From Massilia sp. Bi118 (GTDB lineage: Bacteria > Pseudomonadota > Gammaproteobacteria > Burkholderiales > Burkholderiaceae_D), in assembly GCF_918697865.1 (NCBI RefSeq), contig NZ_CAKKMV010000004.1, positions 310,001-374,000 of the forward strand: a DNA stretch of 64,000 bases. Direction: 5' to 3'. The translations under genes and the position numbers were made by a program. Every line of letters begins with the position of its first letter. Positions within the stretch are counted from its first letter, which is position 1. The notes beneath the pieces are model-generated. The model saw only the letters and a list, made by a program, of their open reading frames with translations, was not told the DNA's origin and made no database searches. Positions 33,425 to 44,045 of the stretch are shown in pieces.

Positions 33425-35026
33425 TTATTCGAGACCCTGGCTCTTCAGGTAATCCTCGTAATTGCCCTGGAAGTCGACCACGCCGTCTTCCTTCACCTCG
33501 AGAATGCGAGTCGCCAGCGAGGACACGAATTCGCGGTCGTGCGACACGAAGATCAGGGTGCCGGCGTACTTGTCCAGCGCCACGTTCAGCGACTCGATCG
33601 ATTCCATGTCCATGTGGTTGGTCGGCTCGTCCAGCATCAGCACGTTGTGGCGGCCCAGCATCAGCTTGCCGTACATCATGCGGCCCTTCTCGCCGCCGGA
33701 CAGCACGCGCACCGACTTCTTGACTTCGTCGCCGCCGAACAGCAGGCGGCCCAGGATCGAGCGCACGGCCTGGTCGTCGTCGCCTTCCTGGGTCCAGTTA
33801 CCCATCCAGTCGGTCAGGTTCAGGTCGGTAGCGAATTCCTCGGTCGGATCCTGCGGCATATAGCCCGGATTCGCGTTCTCCGCCCACTTGATGCGGCCGG
33901 TGTCGGCATCCAGGCCAGTGATCTCGTGCCCCCCGATGCAGCGCAGCAGCGTGGTCTTGCCGGCGCCGTTAGCGCCGATGATCGCGACGCGCTCGCCGGC
34001 TTCGACCATGATCGAGAAGTTCTTGAACAGGGTACGGTCGTAGGCTTTCGACAGGCCTTCGGTCTCGACGGCCAGGCGGTGCAGCTTCTTCTCGCCCTCG
34101 AAGCGAACGAAGGGATAGGCGCGCGACGACGGCTTGAACTCCTCGATCTTGATCTTGTCGATCTGCTTGGCGCGCGAAGTCGCCTGGCGGGCTTTCGACT
34201 TGTTGGCCGAGAAGCGGCGCACGAATTCCTGCAGCTCGGCCACTTTTTCCTTGGCCTTGGCATTGTTCGCCAGCTGCTGGTTCCTAGCCTGGGTCGAGGC
34301 TTCCATGTAGTCGTCGTAGTTACCCGGATAGACCTTCAGGGTGCCGTAGTCCATGTCGGCGACGTGGGTGCAGACCGAGTTCAGGAAGTGACGATCGTGC
34401 GAGATGATGATCATCGTCGAGTTACGCTGGTTGAGCATGTCCGCCAGCCAGGAAATCGTGTGGATGTCCAGGTTGTTGGTCGGTTCGTCCAGCAGCAGGA
34501 TGTCCGGATCCGAGAACAAGGCCTGGGCCAGCAGCACGCGCAGCTTCCAGCCCGGCGCCACGGCGCTCATCAGGCCCTGGTGCAAATCGGTGCCGATGCC
34601 CAGGCCCAGCAGCAGTTCGCCGGCGCGCGCTTCGGCCGAATAGCCGTCGTATTCGGCGACCTTGCCTTCGAGCTCGGCGGCCTTCATGTAGTCTTCGTCG
34701 GTCGCTTCCGGGTTTGCGTAGATCGCGTCGCGCTCGGTGATCGCGTTCCACAGCTCGGTGTGGCCCATCATGACCACGTCGAGCACGCGCACGTCTTCGT
34801 AGGCGAACTGGTCCTGGCGCAGCTTGCCGAGACGCTCGCCCGGGTCGAGCGAGACGTTGCCGCCGGACGGCTCGAGGTCGCCGCCGAGGATCTTCATGAA
34901 GGTCGACTTGCCGCAACCGTTGGCGCCGATGAGGCCGTAACGGTTGCCGTCGCCAAATTTGACGGAGATGTTTTCGAAGAGCGGCTTGGCGCCGAACTGC
35001 ATCGTAATGTTGGCTGTACTGAGCAC
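33425..35026 (-). CDS. ABC-F family ATPase (YbiT-like)
   Basis: A 533-residue cytoplasmic ABC-F protein with two ATPase domains and no membrane segment; the family acts on ribosomes. Domain 1 has Walker [10 protein letters not shown] and Walker [13 protein letters not shown], but its signature is [12 protein letters not shown] instead of LSGGQ, as also found in E. coli YbiT. The linker is rich in Lys and Arg (about residues 255-320). Domain 2 has GANGAGKTT, a normal [11 protein letters not shown] signature, and [15 protein letters not shown] 35026. The palindrome at 33341-33397 separates it from nadA. Resistance activity is not implied by this subgroup. Confidence 0.93.
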   Translation of the reverse strand: MLSTANITMQFGAKPLFENISVKFGDGNRYGLIGANGCGKSTFMKILGGDLEPSGGNVSLDPGERLGKLRQDQFAYEDVRVLDVVMMGHTELWNAITERDAIYANPEATDEDYMKAAELEGKVAEYDGYSAEARAGELLLGLGIGTDLHQGLMSAVAPGWKLRVLLAQALFSDPDILLLDEPTNNLDIHTISWLADMLNQRNSTMIIISHDRHFLNSVCTHVADMDYGTLKVYPGNYDDYMEASTQARNQQLANNAKAKEKVAELQEFVRRFSANKSKARQATSRAKQIDKIKIEEFKPSSRAYPFVRFEGEKKLHRLAVETEGLSKAYDRTLFKNFSIMVEAGERVAIIGANGAGKTTLLRCIGGHEITGLDADTGRIKWAENANPGYMPQDPTEEFATDLNLTDWMGNWTQEGDDDQAVRSILGRLLFGGDEVKKSVRVLSGGEKGRMMYGKLMLGRHNVLMLDEPTNHMDMESIESLNVALDKYAGTLIFVSHDREFVSSLATRILEVKEDGVVDFQGNYEDYLKSQGLE

Positions 35027-35118
35027 TGGGAACCTTCCTGCGGGGGTTTTCGATTAACCGCGCATTTTACCACTGTGCAGAGCGCCCGGTGGCGCCCCGC
35101 AAGCCACCACCACTCAAA

Positions 35119-36036
35119 TCAAGCCGGCTGGAGCGTCGGATAATTGGACAGGGTCAGTTTCCACGCGCCGTCAGCCGACACCAGCCGCCCCTGCGCGCCG
35201 AACGGAATCGTCACCCGCCGCTGGATATGCCCGAATTCCAGTCCCGTCAGAATGGGGCAAGGCAGGGTGGCGCGCAGATAGGCCAGCATCTCGTCGAAGT
35301 TGTAACCGTTGTCGCTAGGGGCCAGGCGGTAGCCGGAAAAATCGCCCAGTACGATCGCCCGCTGGCGCGCCAGTACACCGGCCTGCATCAGCTGCAGCAG
35401 CATGCGTTCGACCCGGTAGGGATGCTCGGCGATGTCTTCGAGGAAGAGGATGCCGCCGTCGATCTGCGGGAAATAAGGCGTGCCGAGCAGCGAAACGATC
35501 ATCGCCAGATTGCCGCCCCAAACCGTCCCGGCCACGTCCAGCGCCGGGTTCCCGGGGCCCTTCCCTGCCACCGTGTGGGTCGGACCTTTCAAGCATTGCC
35601 AGAAATTGTCCAGAGTGAAGTCGACCGGCTCGGCGGCGCCGAAATCGCCGGCGAGCATCGGGCCGGCGTAGCTGCTCGCGCCGCGGCGGGCGTACAGTCC
35701 CATGTGGAAGTCGGTGATATCGGAGTAACCGACGAAAATCTTGCCGCTGTCCGCCATGCGGTCGAAATCGATGTGCGGCATCAGGCGCGTCATGCCGTAC
35801 TGGCCGCGCAGGGCGAGGACGATCTGCACATCGGGATCGGCGGCGGCGGCGTTCAGCTGGGCCAGGCGCGCCTCGTCCGTGCCGCCGAAGCGCAGGTGGC
35901 GTTTGTCATGCTCGTAGTAGTTATGGACCAGGATGCCCTGGGATTCGAGGAGGGCGATGCCGCGGGTTACCGCTTCCGGCTCGACCGCATAGCCGCCCGG
36001 GGCGACCAGCGCGATGCCAATTTTCTGAGTGATCAC
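35119..36036 (-). CDS. ldcA: Muramoyltetrapeptide LD-carboxypeptidase
   Basis: A cytoplasmic serine peptidase of family S66 that trims the terminal D-Ala from recycled murein tetrapeptides. It is 305 residues. The Ser nucleophile lies in FVGYSDITDF, the Glu in LFLEDIAEHPYRVER, and the His in GLEFGHIQRRVTIPFG; RGQYGMTRLMPHIDF and SYAGPMLAGDF are also typical. The start is GTG 36036, overlapping the stop of the upstream hydrolase (GTGA), so the two are coupled. The family role is peptidoglycan recycling, but no other recycling gene is adjacent. Confidence 0.93.
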   Translation of the reverse strand: MITQKIGIALVAPGGYAVEPEAVTRGIALLESQGILVHNYYEHDKRHLRFGGTDEARLAQLNAAAADPDVQIVLALRGQYGMTRLMPHIDFDRMADSGKIFVGYSDITDFHMGLYARRGASSYAGPMLAGDFGAAEPVDFTLDNFWQCLKGPTHTVAGKGPGNPALDVAGTVWGGNLAMIVSLLGTPYFPQIDGGILFLEDIAEHPYRVERMLLQLMQAGVLARQRAIVLGDFSGYRLAPSDNGYNFDEMLAYLRATLPCPILTGLEFGHIQRRVTIPFGAQGRLVSADGAWKLTLSNYPTLQPA

Positions 36037-36956
36037 TGTTTGACGAAGAGCCGTGGTGTAGAGTCCGGCGTCATCTTACCGTGCGCATGGGCGTCGATCA
36101 AGGCAAGCAGTCTCTCCAGCAGCTGGGTGGGCAGGTCGTGGCCCATGCCCTCGATGATTTCGAGCCGCGCGTTCGCGATCGCCTGCGCTGTGTCCTCGCC
36201 GCAGGCCGGCGGGCACATCGGATCGGCGGCGCCGTGGATCACCAGGCTCGGGGCGACGATGGTGCGCAGCTGCGGCGTGCGGTCGCCGCAGGCGGCCACG
36301 GCCAGGATCTGGCGCACCACGCCGCCGGGGCAGCAGTTGCGGCGCAGTGCACGCGCCACGCGCCGGCGCAGCTGCTTTTCCGGGGTCGGATAAGTCGGGC
36401 TGCCGATCGCCTGCCAAAGGCGCACCCCGTGCTCGATCATGGCGTCGGCATCGAGGGTCCTGGGGCGGCGCAGCAGCGCGCGCTTGACTTCGGGGCTTGG
36501 CCCCGGCAGGCCGCGGCGGCCACTGCTTGACATGATGGAGGTCAGGGTCAGCACCCGCGACGGGAATTTGGCGGCCATCAGCTGGGCGATCATGCCGCCC
36601 ATCGACATCCCGACCACATGGGCGCGCGCCACCCCAAGAGCGGACAGTACGCCGACGGCGTCGTCGGCCATGTCTTCCAGGGTGTAGGGCGGGCGGATCG
36701 GCCAGCGCACCAGCGACTTCAGCCAGGCCAGGCCCAGGCTCGGCGTGCCGGCGTGCTCGAACTTGGTGGAGAGACCCGTGTCGCGATTATCGTAACGGAT
36801 CACGTAAAAGCCGAGCTCGACGAGACCTTCGACGAATTCGTCCGGCCAGGCCGTCAATTGCAGGCCGAGGCCGGAGATCAGCAGCAGGGGCACGGCTTTC
36901 GGGTCGCCCGCGGTGTCGAAGGCGATGCGGATGCCGTTCGCGTTCAGGCTAGGCAT
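36033..36956 (-). CDS. Alpha/beta hydrolase
   Basis: A 307-residue alpha/beta-hydrolase-fold enzyme. ATG 36956 (MPSLNANGIRIAFDTAG) is chosen because similarity begins there and the longer frame upstream is unrelated. The oxyanion region LLLISGLGLQLTAWP, RYDNRDTGLS, the nucleophile VVGMSMGGMIAQ, the acid VIHGAADPMCPP and the His in EGMGHDLP are all in place. Close relatives are annotated as AB-hydrolase 1 / aclacinomycin methylesterase-like enzymes, so a simple ester is the likely substrate class. Its stop overlaps the ldcA start. Confidence 0.87.
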   Translation of the reverse strand: MPSLNANGIRIAFDTAGDPKAVPLLLISGLGLQLTAWPDEFVEGLVELGFYVIRYDNRDTGLSTKFEHAGTPSLGLAWLKSLVRWPIRPPYTLEDMADDAVGVLSALGVARAHVVGMSMGGMIAQLMAAKFPSRVLTLTSIMSSSGRRGLPGPSPEVKRALLRRPRTLDADAMIEHGVRLWQAIGSPTYPTPEKQLRRRVARALRRNCCPGGVVRQILAVAACGDRTPQLRTIVAPSLVIHGAADPMCPPACGEDTAQAIANARLEIIEGMGHDLPTQLLERLLALIDAHAHGKMTPDSTPRLFVKQ

Positions 36957-37101
36957 GGCGGCAACACCTGCGTCGGTATCGGCGCCGGGCCGAGAGAAAG
37001 CGGAAGGGATGCTGGGTGATGGGCGATTGGTCCACGCGTGTCTCCGCGCCGCTATGCAGGCGGCGTGAAACCAGCATACCATTTTCGCCCGTTCGGGGGC
37101 G

Positions 37102-38056
<955 letters not shown>

Positions 38057-38073
38057 AGGGTTGCGCGGGGCGC

Positions 38074-38709
38074 TCAGGGGATTTGCAGGAGTTTGTGGGT
38101 CTGGATGCTCAGCTTCCACTTGGGATTGCGGCGGCAGGTCTCGATCGCGAGCTTCGTGTTTTGTGCCGCCAGCGGGCCGTCCATCGGCTGGACGTAGAAA
38201 TTCTCGAAGTCCAGGCCTTCATAGGCGGCCAGGTCCTGGCCGAGCTGAGGGATCACCACCTTGATCTCGTTGCCTTTGCCGACCACGAGCTTCGAGCCCA
38301 TCTTCGGGCTGACGCAGATCCAGTCGACGCCTTCCGGCACCGGCAGGGTGCCGTTGGTCTCGATCGCGATGGTGAAGCCGTGCGCGTGCATGGCGTCGAT
38401 CAGCGGCTTGTCCAGCTGCAGCAGCGGCTCACCGCCGGTGAACACGACGTACTTGCTGGCAGTGTGGGTGGCCGGCCAAAGGCCGTCGATTTCGGCGGCG
38501 AGCGCCCCGGCGTCCTTGAACTTGCCGCCGCGCTCGCCGTCCGTGCCGACGAAATCGGTATCGCAGAACTGGCACACGGCGCTGGCGCGGTCGCTTTCGC
38601 GCCCGGTCCACAGGTTGCAGCCGGAAAAGCGGCAGAAGACCGCCGGACGGCCGGCATGCGCGCCCTCGCCCTGCAGGGTATAGAAAATTTCTTTGATGCT
38701 GTAAGTCAC
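38074..38709 (-). CDS. queE: 7-carboxy-7-deazaguanine synthase
   Basis: Radical SAM enzyme contracting 6-carboxytetrahydropterin to 7-carboxy-7-deazaguanine. It is 211 residues. The cluster motif is CX14CX2C (GCNLWTG...VCQFCDTDF), the long-spaced form of the QueE subgroup, after YTLQGEGAHAGRPAVFCRF. VVFTGGEPLLQLD and AIETNGTLPVP follow, with VSPKMGSKL near the C-terminal half. ATG 38709 is the first Met of the frame. It is the first gene of the queE-queD-tadA run. Confidence 0.95.
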   Translation of the reverse strand: MTYSIKEIFYTLQGEGAHAGRPAVFCRFSGCNLWTGRESDRASAVCQFCDTDFVGTDGERGGKFKDAGALAAEIDGLWPATHTASKYVVFTGGEPLLQLDKPLIDAMHAHGFTIAIETNGTLPVPEGVDWICVSPKMGSKLVVGKGNEIKVVIPQLGQDLAAYEGLDFENFYVQPMDGPLAAQNTKLAIETCRRNPKWKLSIQTHKLLQIP

Positions 38710-38868
38710 GGTAAAAGTCCGGTTAAGCCTCTCGTCAACCTTCCATTATACCGCGCACTGCGGCAGCTGCAGAAGACCACATAGATGTTGACTTCCGGCA
38801 AAAACTATCCTCTCAGAAAGACGTACCTTTTCGTAGCGGAAAGTTCCTACCACTTTAGGAGACGGACC

Positions 38869-39348
38869 ATGAAGACCGTGATGCACCATGCCTTGCGCGC
38901 CGTGATTGCCGCCCTGCTGCTGGCCGGCCTGTGGTGGCTGGACAGCGGCGCCGGCAGTGGCGCGCGGCCGGAGCGCCTGCGGATCGCCTGCGTCCTGCTG
39001 CTCGGCCTGGGCATCCTGTTCACCACCCTGTTCCGGCGCGTGCACAGCGAAGACCGCATCGCCGACCTCGAAGCCGCGCTGTGCCGCGAGCAGTCGGCGC
39101 GCAGCCACGCCGACCATGCGCTGGCCAAGGCCGACCTGCTGCTGGCCCGCATGGCTGCGCGGGCCGCCGGCAATGTCGCCACCGATCCGGCCGGCCAGCT
39201 GGTCATCATCCAGGCCGAGCTGACCCAGATCCAGCAACGCTGCCGGGCCGACCAGGGGACCCGCAACCGGCTGGAACTGTTGCGTACCCGCCTCGACCGC
39301 CTGGGCACCAGCCTGCGCACCGGCGCCCGCGCCGCCGAGCCCGGATGA
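38869..39348 (+). CDS. Small membrane protein with C-terminal coiled coil
   Basis: A 159-residue protein of unknown function. ATG 38869 (MKTVMHHALRAVIAALLLAG) follows AGGAGACGG; upstream in-frame codons are weakly supported. Two hydrophobic segments (about residues 9-23 and 38-52) form a membrane hairpin. The rest is a soluble, helical, Ala/Leu/Arg-rich domain with heptads (IADLEAALCREQSARSHADHA). It precedes the GGDEF gene by 153 bp on the same strand. No family is recognised. Confidence 0.65.
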   Translation: MKTVMHHALRAVIAALLLAGLWWLDSGAGSGARPERLRIACVLLLGLGILFTTLFRRVHSEDRIADLEAALCREQSARSHADHALAKADLLLARMAARAAGNVATDPAGQLVIIQAELTQIQQRCRADQGTRNRLELLRTRLDRLGTSLRTGARAAEPG

Positions 39349-39501
39349 CCAGCCTGGGGCCGGTTTCCCGGTCCTCTTTAGGATAATTCCGGGCCTAAAA
39401 CGTTCTTGCCTTAAATCAATAAGGCGTGATGTGCCGTGCCGCACAATCCGATCTTGTCAGCAGTCAATTAGTTGCTCAACAGACAGATCAAAGGACGGCA
39501 C

Positions 39502-40491
39502 ATGACAGGCACAACAACAATACAGCGGCCCATGGATTCCTCCAGCGCGACCGGCGACCGTGCCTTCGCGCACCAGCTCATGGAGATGCTGGCGATCCCG
39601 GTATTCGTGCTGGATACCAGCTGCCGCGTCATGATCTGGAACCGTGCCTGCGAACACCTGACCGGCGTGGCCGCCGCGGAAGTGGTCGGCACGCGCGAGC
39701 ACTGGCGCAGCTTTTTCGACGAGCCGCGCCCTACCCTGGCCGACATGGTGATCCAGGACCGCGCCGGCGAGGTCCCCGTCATCCATCCCCGCAGCGCCAC
39801 AGGCCAGCCGGCCCATTTGTCGGCCGAAAGCTGGTTCGACATGCCGCGCGTTGGCCGGCGCCGCTACCTCGCCGCCGACGCCAGTCCCATCTACGACGAG
39901 CGCGGCCGCCTGGCCGCCGTGGTCGAGACCCTGCGCGACATGACCGACGAGAAAATGGCCCAGATCGCCCTCGAGCAGCTGGCCACGCGCGACGGCCTGA
40001 CCGGGCTGGCCAACCGCCGCTGCTTCGATGACACCCTGCAGGCCGAATGGGCGCGCGCCCAGCGCCAGCGCCAGCCGCTGTCCTTGCTGATGGTCGACGT
40101 CGACAATTTCAAGGCGTACAACGACGCCAATGGCCACCTCGGCGGCGACGAATGCCTGAAGCGCATCGCCACCGCCGTCGCCAGCGAGATGCGCGCGAAC
40201 GACCTGGTTGCCCGCTATGGCGGCGAGGAATTCGCCGTGATCCTGCCGAACCAGTCGCTGAAAGGCGCCGCCAGCGTGGCCGAGCGCATCCGCACCCGGG
40301 TCGAGCAGCTGCAGGTGCCGAACCGCCTAACCGCGGGACGGCACGTGACCGTCTCGATCGGCGCCGCCACCGCCCTGGCTTCGCCGGACACCGAGGCGTC
40401 GGAACTGGTGGCGACTGCCGACGCCGCCCTCTACCGCGCCAAGCACATGGGGCGCAACCGCATCAGCCTGCCGCTCTCGGAGCCGGCCTGA
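39502..40491 (+). CDS. PAS-GGDEF diguanylate cyclase
   Basis: A 329-residue protein expected to make cyclic di-GMP from GTP. A PAS sensor covers about residues 25-145 (IPVFVLDTSCRVMIWNRACEHLTG), and the GGDEF domain follows from about 160. The active-site loop is RYGGEEF, with Mg-site VDVDNFKAYND. An RAND motif five residues before GGEEF is an intact inhibitory I-site, so product feedback is expected. ATG 39502 follows AAGGACGG; the frame also allows an upstream start at 39472. No signal peptide, so a cytoplasmic sensor. No EAL partner adjoins it. Confidence 0.93.
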   Translation: MTGTTTIQRPMDSSSATGDRAFAHQLMEMLAIPVFVLDTSCRVMIWNRACEHLTGVAAAEVVGTREHWRSFFDEPRPTLADMVIQDRAGEVPVIHPRSATGQPAHLSAESWFDMPRVGRRRYLAADASPIYDERGRLAAVVETLRDMTDEKMAQIALEQLATRDGLTGLANRRCFDDTLQAEWARAQRQRQPLSLLMVDVDNFKAYNDANGHLGGDECLKRIATAVASEMRANDLVARYGGEEFAVILPNQSLKGAASVAERIRTRVEQLQVPNRLTAGRHVTVSIGAATALASPDTEASELVATADAALYRAKHMGRNRISLPLSEPA

Positions 40492-40566
40492 CGTAGCATT
40501 TCATCTATAAATTTCCTTGGGAATCGACTAAGCTGTCGCGCACAGCAACATTCCCGAGGAGATAGC

Positions 40567-43413
40567 GTGTCACAGTTGTTCAAGTATGTACCGCTGGCCG
40601 CCATGGCCATCGCCGTGCCCGCCTGCGCCGCCGCCGCAGCCAGGCCGGCACCGTCCAGATCCGACGTCCTTCCTTTTAATGCCACCGAAAAGCAGCTGCC
40701 GAATGGCCTGAAGGTCATCGTCGTGCCGACCGGCTTCCCCAACCTGGTGTCGGTGACGATCCCGGTGCAGACCGGTTCGCGCAACGAAGTCGAGCCGGGC
40801 AAGTCCGGCTTCGCCCACTTCTTCGAGCACATGATGTTCCGCGGGACGAAGGCCTATCCGCCCGAGAAGTACCAGGACATCATCACCAAGGCCGGCGCGC
40901 GCCAGAACGCCTACACCAGCGACGACCTCACCAATTACTACACGACCTTCGCCAGGCAGGACCTCGAAACGGTGCTGAAGGTCGAGGCCGACCGCTTCCA
41001 GCACCTGGATTATTCCGAAGCCGCGTTCAAGACCGAATCGCGCGCGGTGCTGGGCGAGTACAACAAGAACAGCGCGAACCCGATGCAGAAGCTGTTCGAG
41101 GCCCAGCGCGACGCCGCCTTCAACACCCACACCTACAAACACACCACGATGGGCTTCCTGAAGGACATCGAGGACATGCCCAACCAGTACGCGTATTCGA
41201 AGACCTTCTTCGACCGCTGGTACCGCCCGGAGCGCACCACCATCATCATCGCCGGCGACGTCGATCCGAAGAGCGCGATCGCCCTGGTCGAAAAGTACTG
41301 GAGCGGCTGGAAGCGCGGCTCGTACAAGGTCGCCGTTCCGGCCGAGCCGGCGCCGCAGGGCGCCCAGTACCGCCACGTGAACTGGCCCAGCCCGACCCTG
41401 CCGCTGGTGACGGTCGCCTTCCGCGCCCCGGCCTTTTCCGATACCAACAAGGACCAGGCCGCGTTGTCGATGCTGCTGTCGCTGTCGTTCGGCCGTACCT
41501 CGCCGCTGTATAAACGCCTGGTGCAGGACGAGCAGAAGGTCGACCAGCTGTTCGACTACACCCCGGCCCGCGTCGACCCCTCGCTGGTGACCATCGGCGC
41601 GCGCGTCAAGAAACCGGAAGACGCACTGTACGTACGCAACGCCATCCTCGAGACGGTCGCCAGACTGCACGACACCCCTGTGACCAGGCAGGCGCTGGAA
41701 GAGGCGCAGTCGTCGGAGAAGTATGGCCTGATCCGCACCCTCGACAACACCGACACGGTTGCCAGCACCCTGGCCTCCTACGTCCACTACGACCGCTCCT
41801 ACGGCACGATCAACCGCTACTACCGCCTGATCGACACCCTGACCCCGGCCGACCTGCAGGCCGCGGCCCGTAAATACCTGGTCGACGCGTCGATGGTGGT
41901 GACCACGTTGTCGCACGAAGCACTCCCGGTCGGTATCGACGCCCTGCCGAAGCTGGCCGACATGGCGCCCAAGGCCGGTGATGCCAGGTTCGACCTGCTG
42001 GTGCAGAAGACCGCGCTGCCGCAGATCCGCTTCAAGCTGCTGTTCGAGGCCGGATCAAGCCAGGACCCGGCCGGCAAGGAAGGCCTGGCGGCCCTGACCG
42101 CGGCGATGGTCGCGCGCGCCGGCTCGAGCGAGCGCAAGTACGATGAGGTGACCAAGGCCCTGTTCCCGATCGCCGGCGGCTTCTTTGATTCGACCGACAA
42201 GGAAATGACCACCTTCACCGGCACCATCCACCGCGACAACTGGAACCAGTTCCTCGACGTCGCCCTGCCCCAGCTTCTCACGCCCGGCTTCCGCGAGGAC
42301 GACTTCCGCCGCCTGAAGGACGCCCAGAAGAACGCCCTGGTGCTGGACCTGAAGGACAATAACGAGGAAGAGTTCGGCAAAGAGCGCCTGCAGGCCAACA
42401 TCTTCGCCGGTACGCCCTACGGCCACCCGGTGCTGGGCACCGTGAAGGGCATCGAGTCCATCACACTGGACGACGTACGCCAGTTCTATCGCCAGGCATA
42501 TGCGCAGGGAGCACTGCACGTCGGCATCTCGGGTGACGTCACGCCGGAAATGACGGCCCAGCTGAAGACCCGCCTGGCCGGCCTGCCGGAAGGCGCCGGC
42601 CTGCCGCGCATCGCCAGGCCGCAAGGCCGCAAGCCGCAGGGCCTGGAAGTCGAGATCATCGAGAAGAACACCCGCGCGACCGCGATCTCCTTCGGCCTGC
42701 CGATCGAGGTCAACCGCGCCCACCCGGACTTTCCGGCCCTGTGGCTGGCCAAGACCTGGCTGGGCGAGCACCGCGCCTCGAACTCCTACCTTTACCAGCG
42801 CATCCGCGAACTGCGCGGCATGAACTACGGCGACTACGCCTACATCGAAGCCTTCCCGCGCGGGATGTTCGGCTTCTTCCCGAGCCCGAACCTGGGCCGC
42901 AAGTCGCAGATTTTCGAAGTCTGGATCCGCCCGGTCGCGCCGCAGAACGCCCATATGGCGCTGCGCATCGCGCTGACCGAGCTCGGCAAGCTGATCGACA
43001 AGGGCCTGAGCGAGGAGCAGTTTGCCGCCACCCGCGACTACCTGATGAAGAACGTGTTCGTGATGACCGCCACCCAGGACGCCCAGCTCGGCTACGCGCT
43101 GGACTCGCAGTGGTACCACACGCCGGAATTCACACAGATGATGCGCGACGGCCTGTCGAAGCTGACCGCGGCCGACGTCAACGCCGCGATGCGCAAGCAC
43201 CTGTCGGCGCAGAACCTGTCGGTGGTCTTCATCACCAGGGATGCGGCCGGTCTCAAGGACAAGCTGCTGAGCGATGCGTTCTCGCCGATCACCTATGACG
43301 CGACCAAGCCGCAAGCGCTGCTGGACGAGGACAAGGCGATCGGCGCCATGAAGCTGGGGATCCGCCCGGAGGCGGTGAAGATCACGCCGGCGGCGCAGGC
43401 GTTCGCGCAGTAA
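40567..43413 (+). CDS. Exported M16-family zinc metallopeptidase, two-domain
   Basis: A 948-residue protein of the M16 (insulinase/pitrilysin) family. An N-terminal signal sequence (MSQLFKYVPLAAMAIAVPAC followed by Ala) indicates export; the Cys there may be a lipidation site. The first M16 half holds the inverted zinc motif HFFEH with a downstream Glu in ESRAVLGEYN. The second half, from about residue 480, has the fold without an HxxEH motif, the usual inactive partner half. GTG 40567 starts 10 bp after the GAGGAG of 40554-40560. It probably degrades peptides in the periplasm. A related but distinct M16 gene lies at 60323-63175. Confidence 0.92.
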   Translation: MSQLFKYVPLAAMAIAVPACAAAAARPAPSRSDVLPFNATEKQLPNGLKVIVVPTGFPNLVSVTIPVQTGSRNEVEPGKSGFAHFFEHMMFRGTKAYPPEKYQDIITKAGARQNAYTSDDLTNYYTTFARQDLETVLKVEADRFQHLDYSEAAFKTESRAVLGEYNKNSANPMQKLFEAQRDAAFNTHTYKHTTMGFLKDIEDMPNQYAYSKTFFDRWYRPERTTIIIAGDVDPKSAIALVEKYWSGWKRGSYKVAVPAEPAPQGAQYRHVNWPSPTLPLVTVAFRAPAFSDTNKDQAALSMLLSLSFGRTSPLYKRLVQDEQKVDQLFDYTPARVDPSLVTIGARVKKPEDALYVRNAILETVARLHDTPVTRQALEEAQSSEKYGLIRTLDNTDTVASTLASYVHYDRSYGTINRYYRLIDTLTPADLQAAARKYLVDASMVVTTLSHEALPVGIDALPKLADMAPKAGDARFDLLVQKTALPQIRFKLLFEAGSSQDPAGKEGLAALTAAMVARAGSSERKYDEVTKALFPIAGGFFDSTDKEMTTFTGTIHRDNWNQFLDVALPQLLTPGFREDDFRRLKDAQKNALVLDLKDNNEEEFGKERLQANIFAGTPYGHPVLGTVKGIESITLDDVRQFYRQAYAQGALHVGISGDVTPEMTAQLKTRLAGLPEGAGLPRIARPQGRKPQGLEVEIIEKNTRATAISFGLPIEVNRAHPDFPALWLAKTWLGEHRASNSYLYQRIRELRGMNYGDYAYIEAFPRGMFGFFPSPNLGRKSQIFEVWIRPVAPQNAHMALRIALTELGKLIDKGLSEEQFAATRDYLMKNVFVMTATQDAQLGYALDSQWYHTPEFTQMMRDGLSKLTAADVNAAMRKHLSAQNLSVVFITRDAAGLKDKLLSDAFSPITYDATKPQALLDEDKAIGAMKLGIRPEAVKITPAAQAFAQ

Positions 43414-43414
43414 G

Positions 43415-43870
43415 TCAGGGCATGAACTCGTTGTTCACCCAGACTGCCCTTTCGAGGACCGCCAGGTGGGAAGCACTGAGATACCAGCTGGCGCTGCCGA
43501 CCTGGTTCGGGTGGTACTGATAGGCGCTGGGCGGGTGGATGCGGGATGCCGGCGTCGCCACCTTGCGGCGCAGCGGCGCGCCTGGAATCGTGTCGTAGAT
43601 CCAGGCGCCGTACTCGAGCCACATGTGGGTGGGCGTGACGTCGCCGGGATACTCGAATTCGCCGTAAATGACACAGGGGATGGCCACCTGCGGCGAAATC
43701 CGGCACTGTTTGAACTGCTGGACCTTGGCGTCGTGGCTGCCCACGAATCCATTCAGCAGCAAGCCATTTCCTACATCGGAGATTTCGTTGTTCACGGCAT
43801 TGGACAGGGTGTCGTTCACCCAGCCGTCGAGTGCCCACACGCGGCAGCTGCATCCTTCTAGAAAAGCCAT
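43415..43870 (-). CDS. Hypothetical 151-residue protein
   Basis: I do not recognise the family. The protein starts MAFLEGCSCRVWALDGWVND, has no signal peptide, and is rich in aromatics. The central PTHMWLEYGAWIYDTIPG resembles the His/Trp/Asp strand region of papain- or transglutaminase-like folds, and one of the N-terminal Cys could be a nucleophile. This match is weak. It converges with the M16 gene, 1 bp apart, and its own upstream region leads to the terminator of the stress operon. GC-rich codon use supports a real gene. Confidence 0.6.
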   Translation of the reverse strand: MAFLEGCSCRVWALDGWVNDTLSNAVNNEISDVGNGLLLNGFVGSHDAKVQQFKQCRISPQVAIPCVIYGEFEYPGDVTPTHMWLEYGAWIYDTIPGAPLRRKVATPASRIHPPSAYQYHPNQVGSASWYLSASHLAVLERAVWVNNEFMP

Positions 43871-43994
43871 ACGGTCTCCATTCGTTCGGTGGCGGATTTT
43901 CGATCGTATGCGTGCGGAAATGGCCGGTCAATGCGCCCTGATTCGCTTGATGCCGACTACTGAAGAAGAGCAAGAAAGCGATTCTTTTTTTGGA

Positions 43995-44024
43995 CGAAAA
44001 AAAACGCCGGCCGGGGCCGGCGTT
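43995..44024 (-). terminator. Intrinsic terminator after the YsnF-type gene
   Basis: On the minus strand a perfect 10-bp stem, AACGCCGGCC/GGCCGGCGTT (44003-44024), is followed by a run of eight T residues. It lies 21 bp after the stop of the 652-residue gene. Confidence 0.9.
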
Positions 44025-44045
44025 CGTCATGCTGCGATCAGGCGA

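Noticed and set aside
33388..35143. Plus-strand 584-codon frame opposite the ABC-F gene
   Set aside because: Antisense shadow of a complete ABC-F protein; no independent signal.
39408..39425. GCCTTA-AATCAA-TAAGGC hairpin before the GGDEF gene as a terminator or riboswitch
   Set aside because: A 6-bp stem without a T-tract or wider conserved structure; too weak to call.
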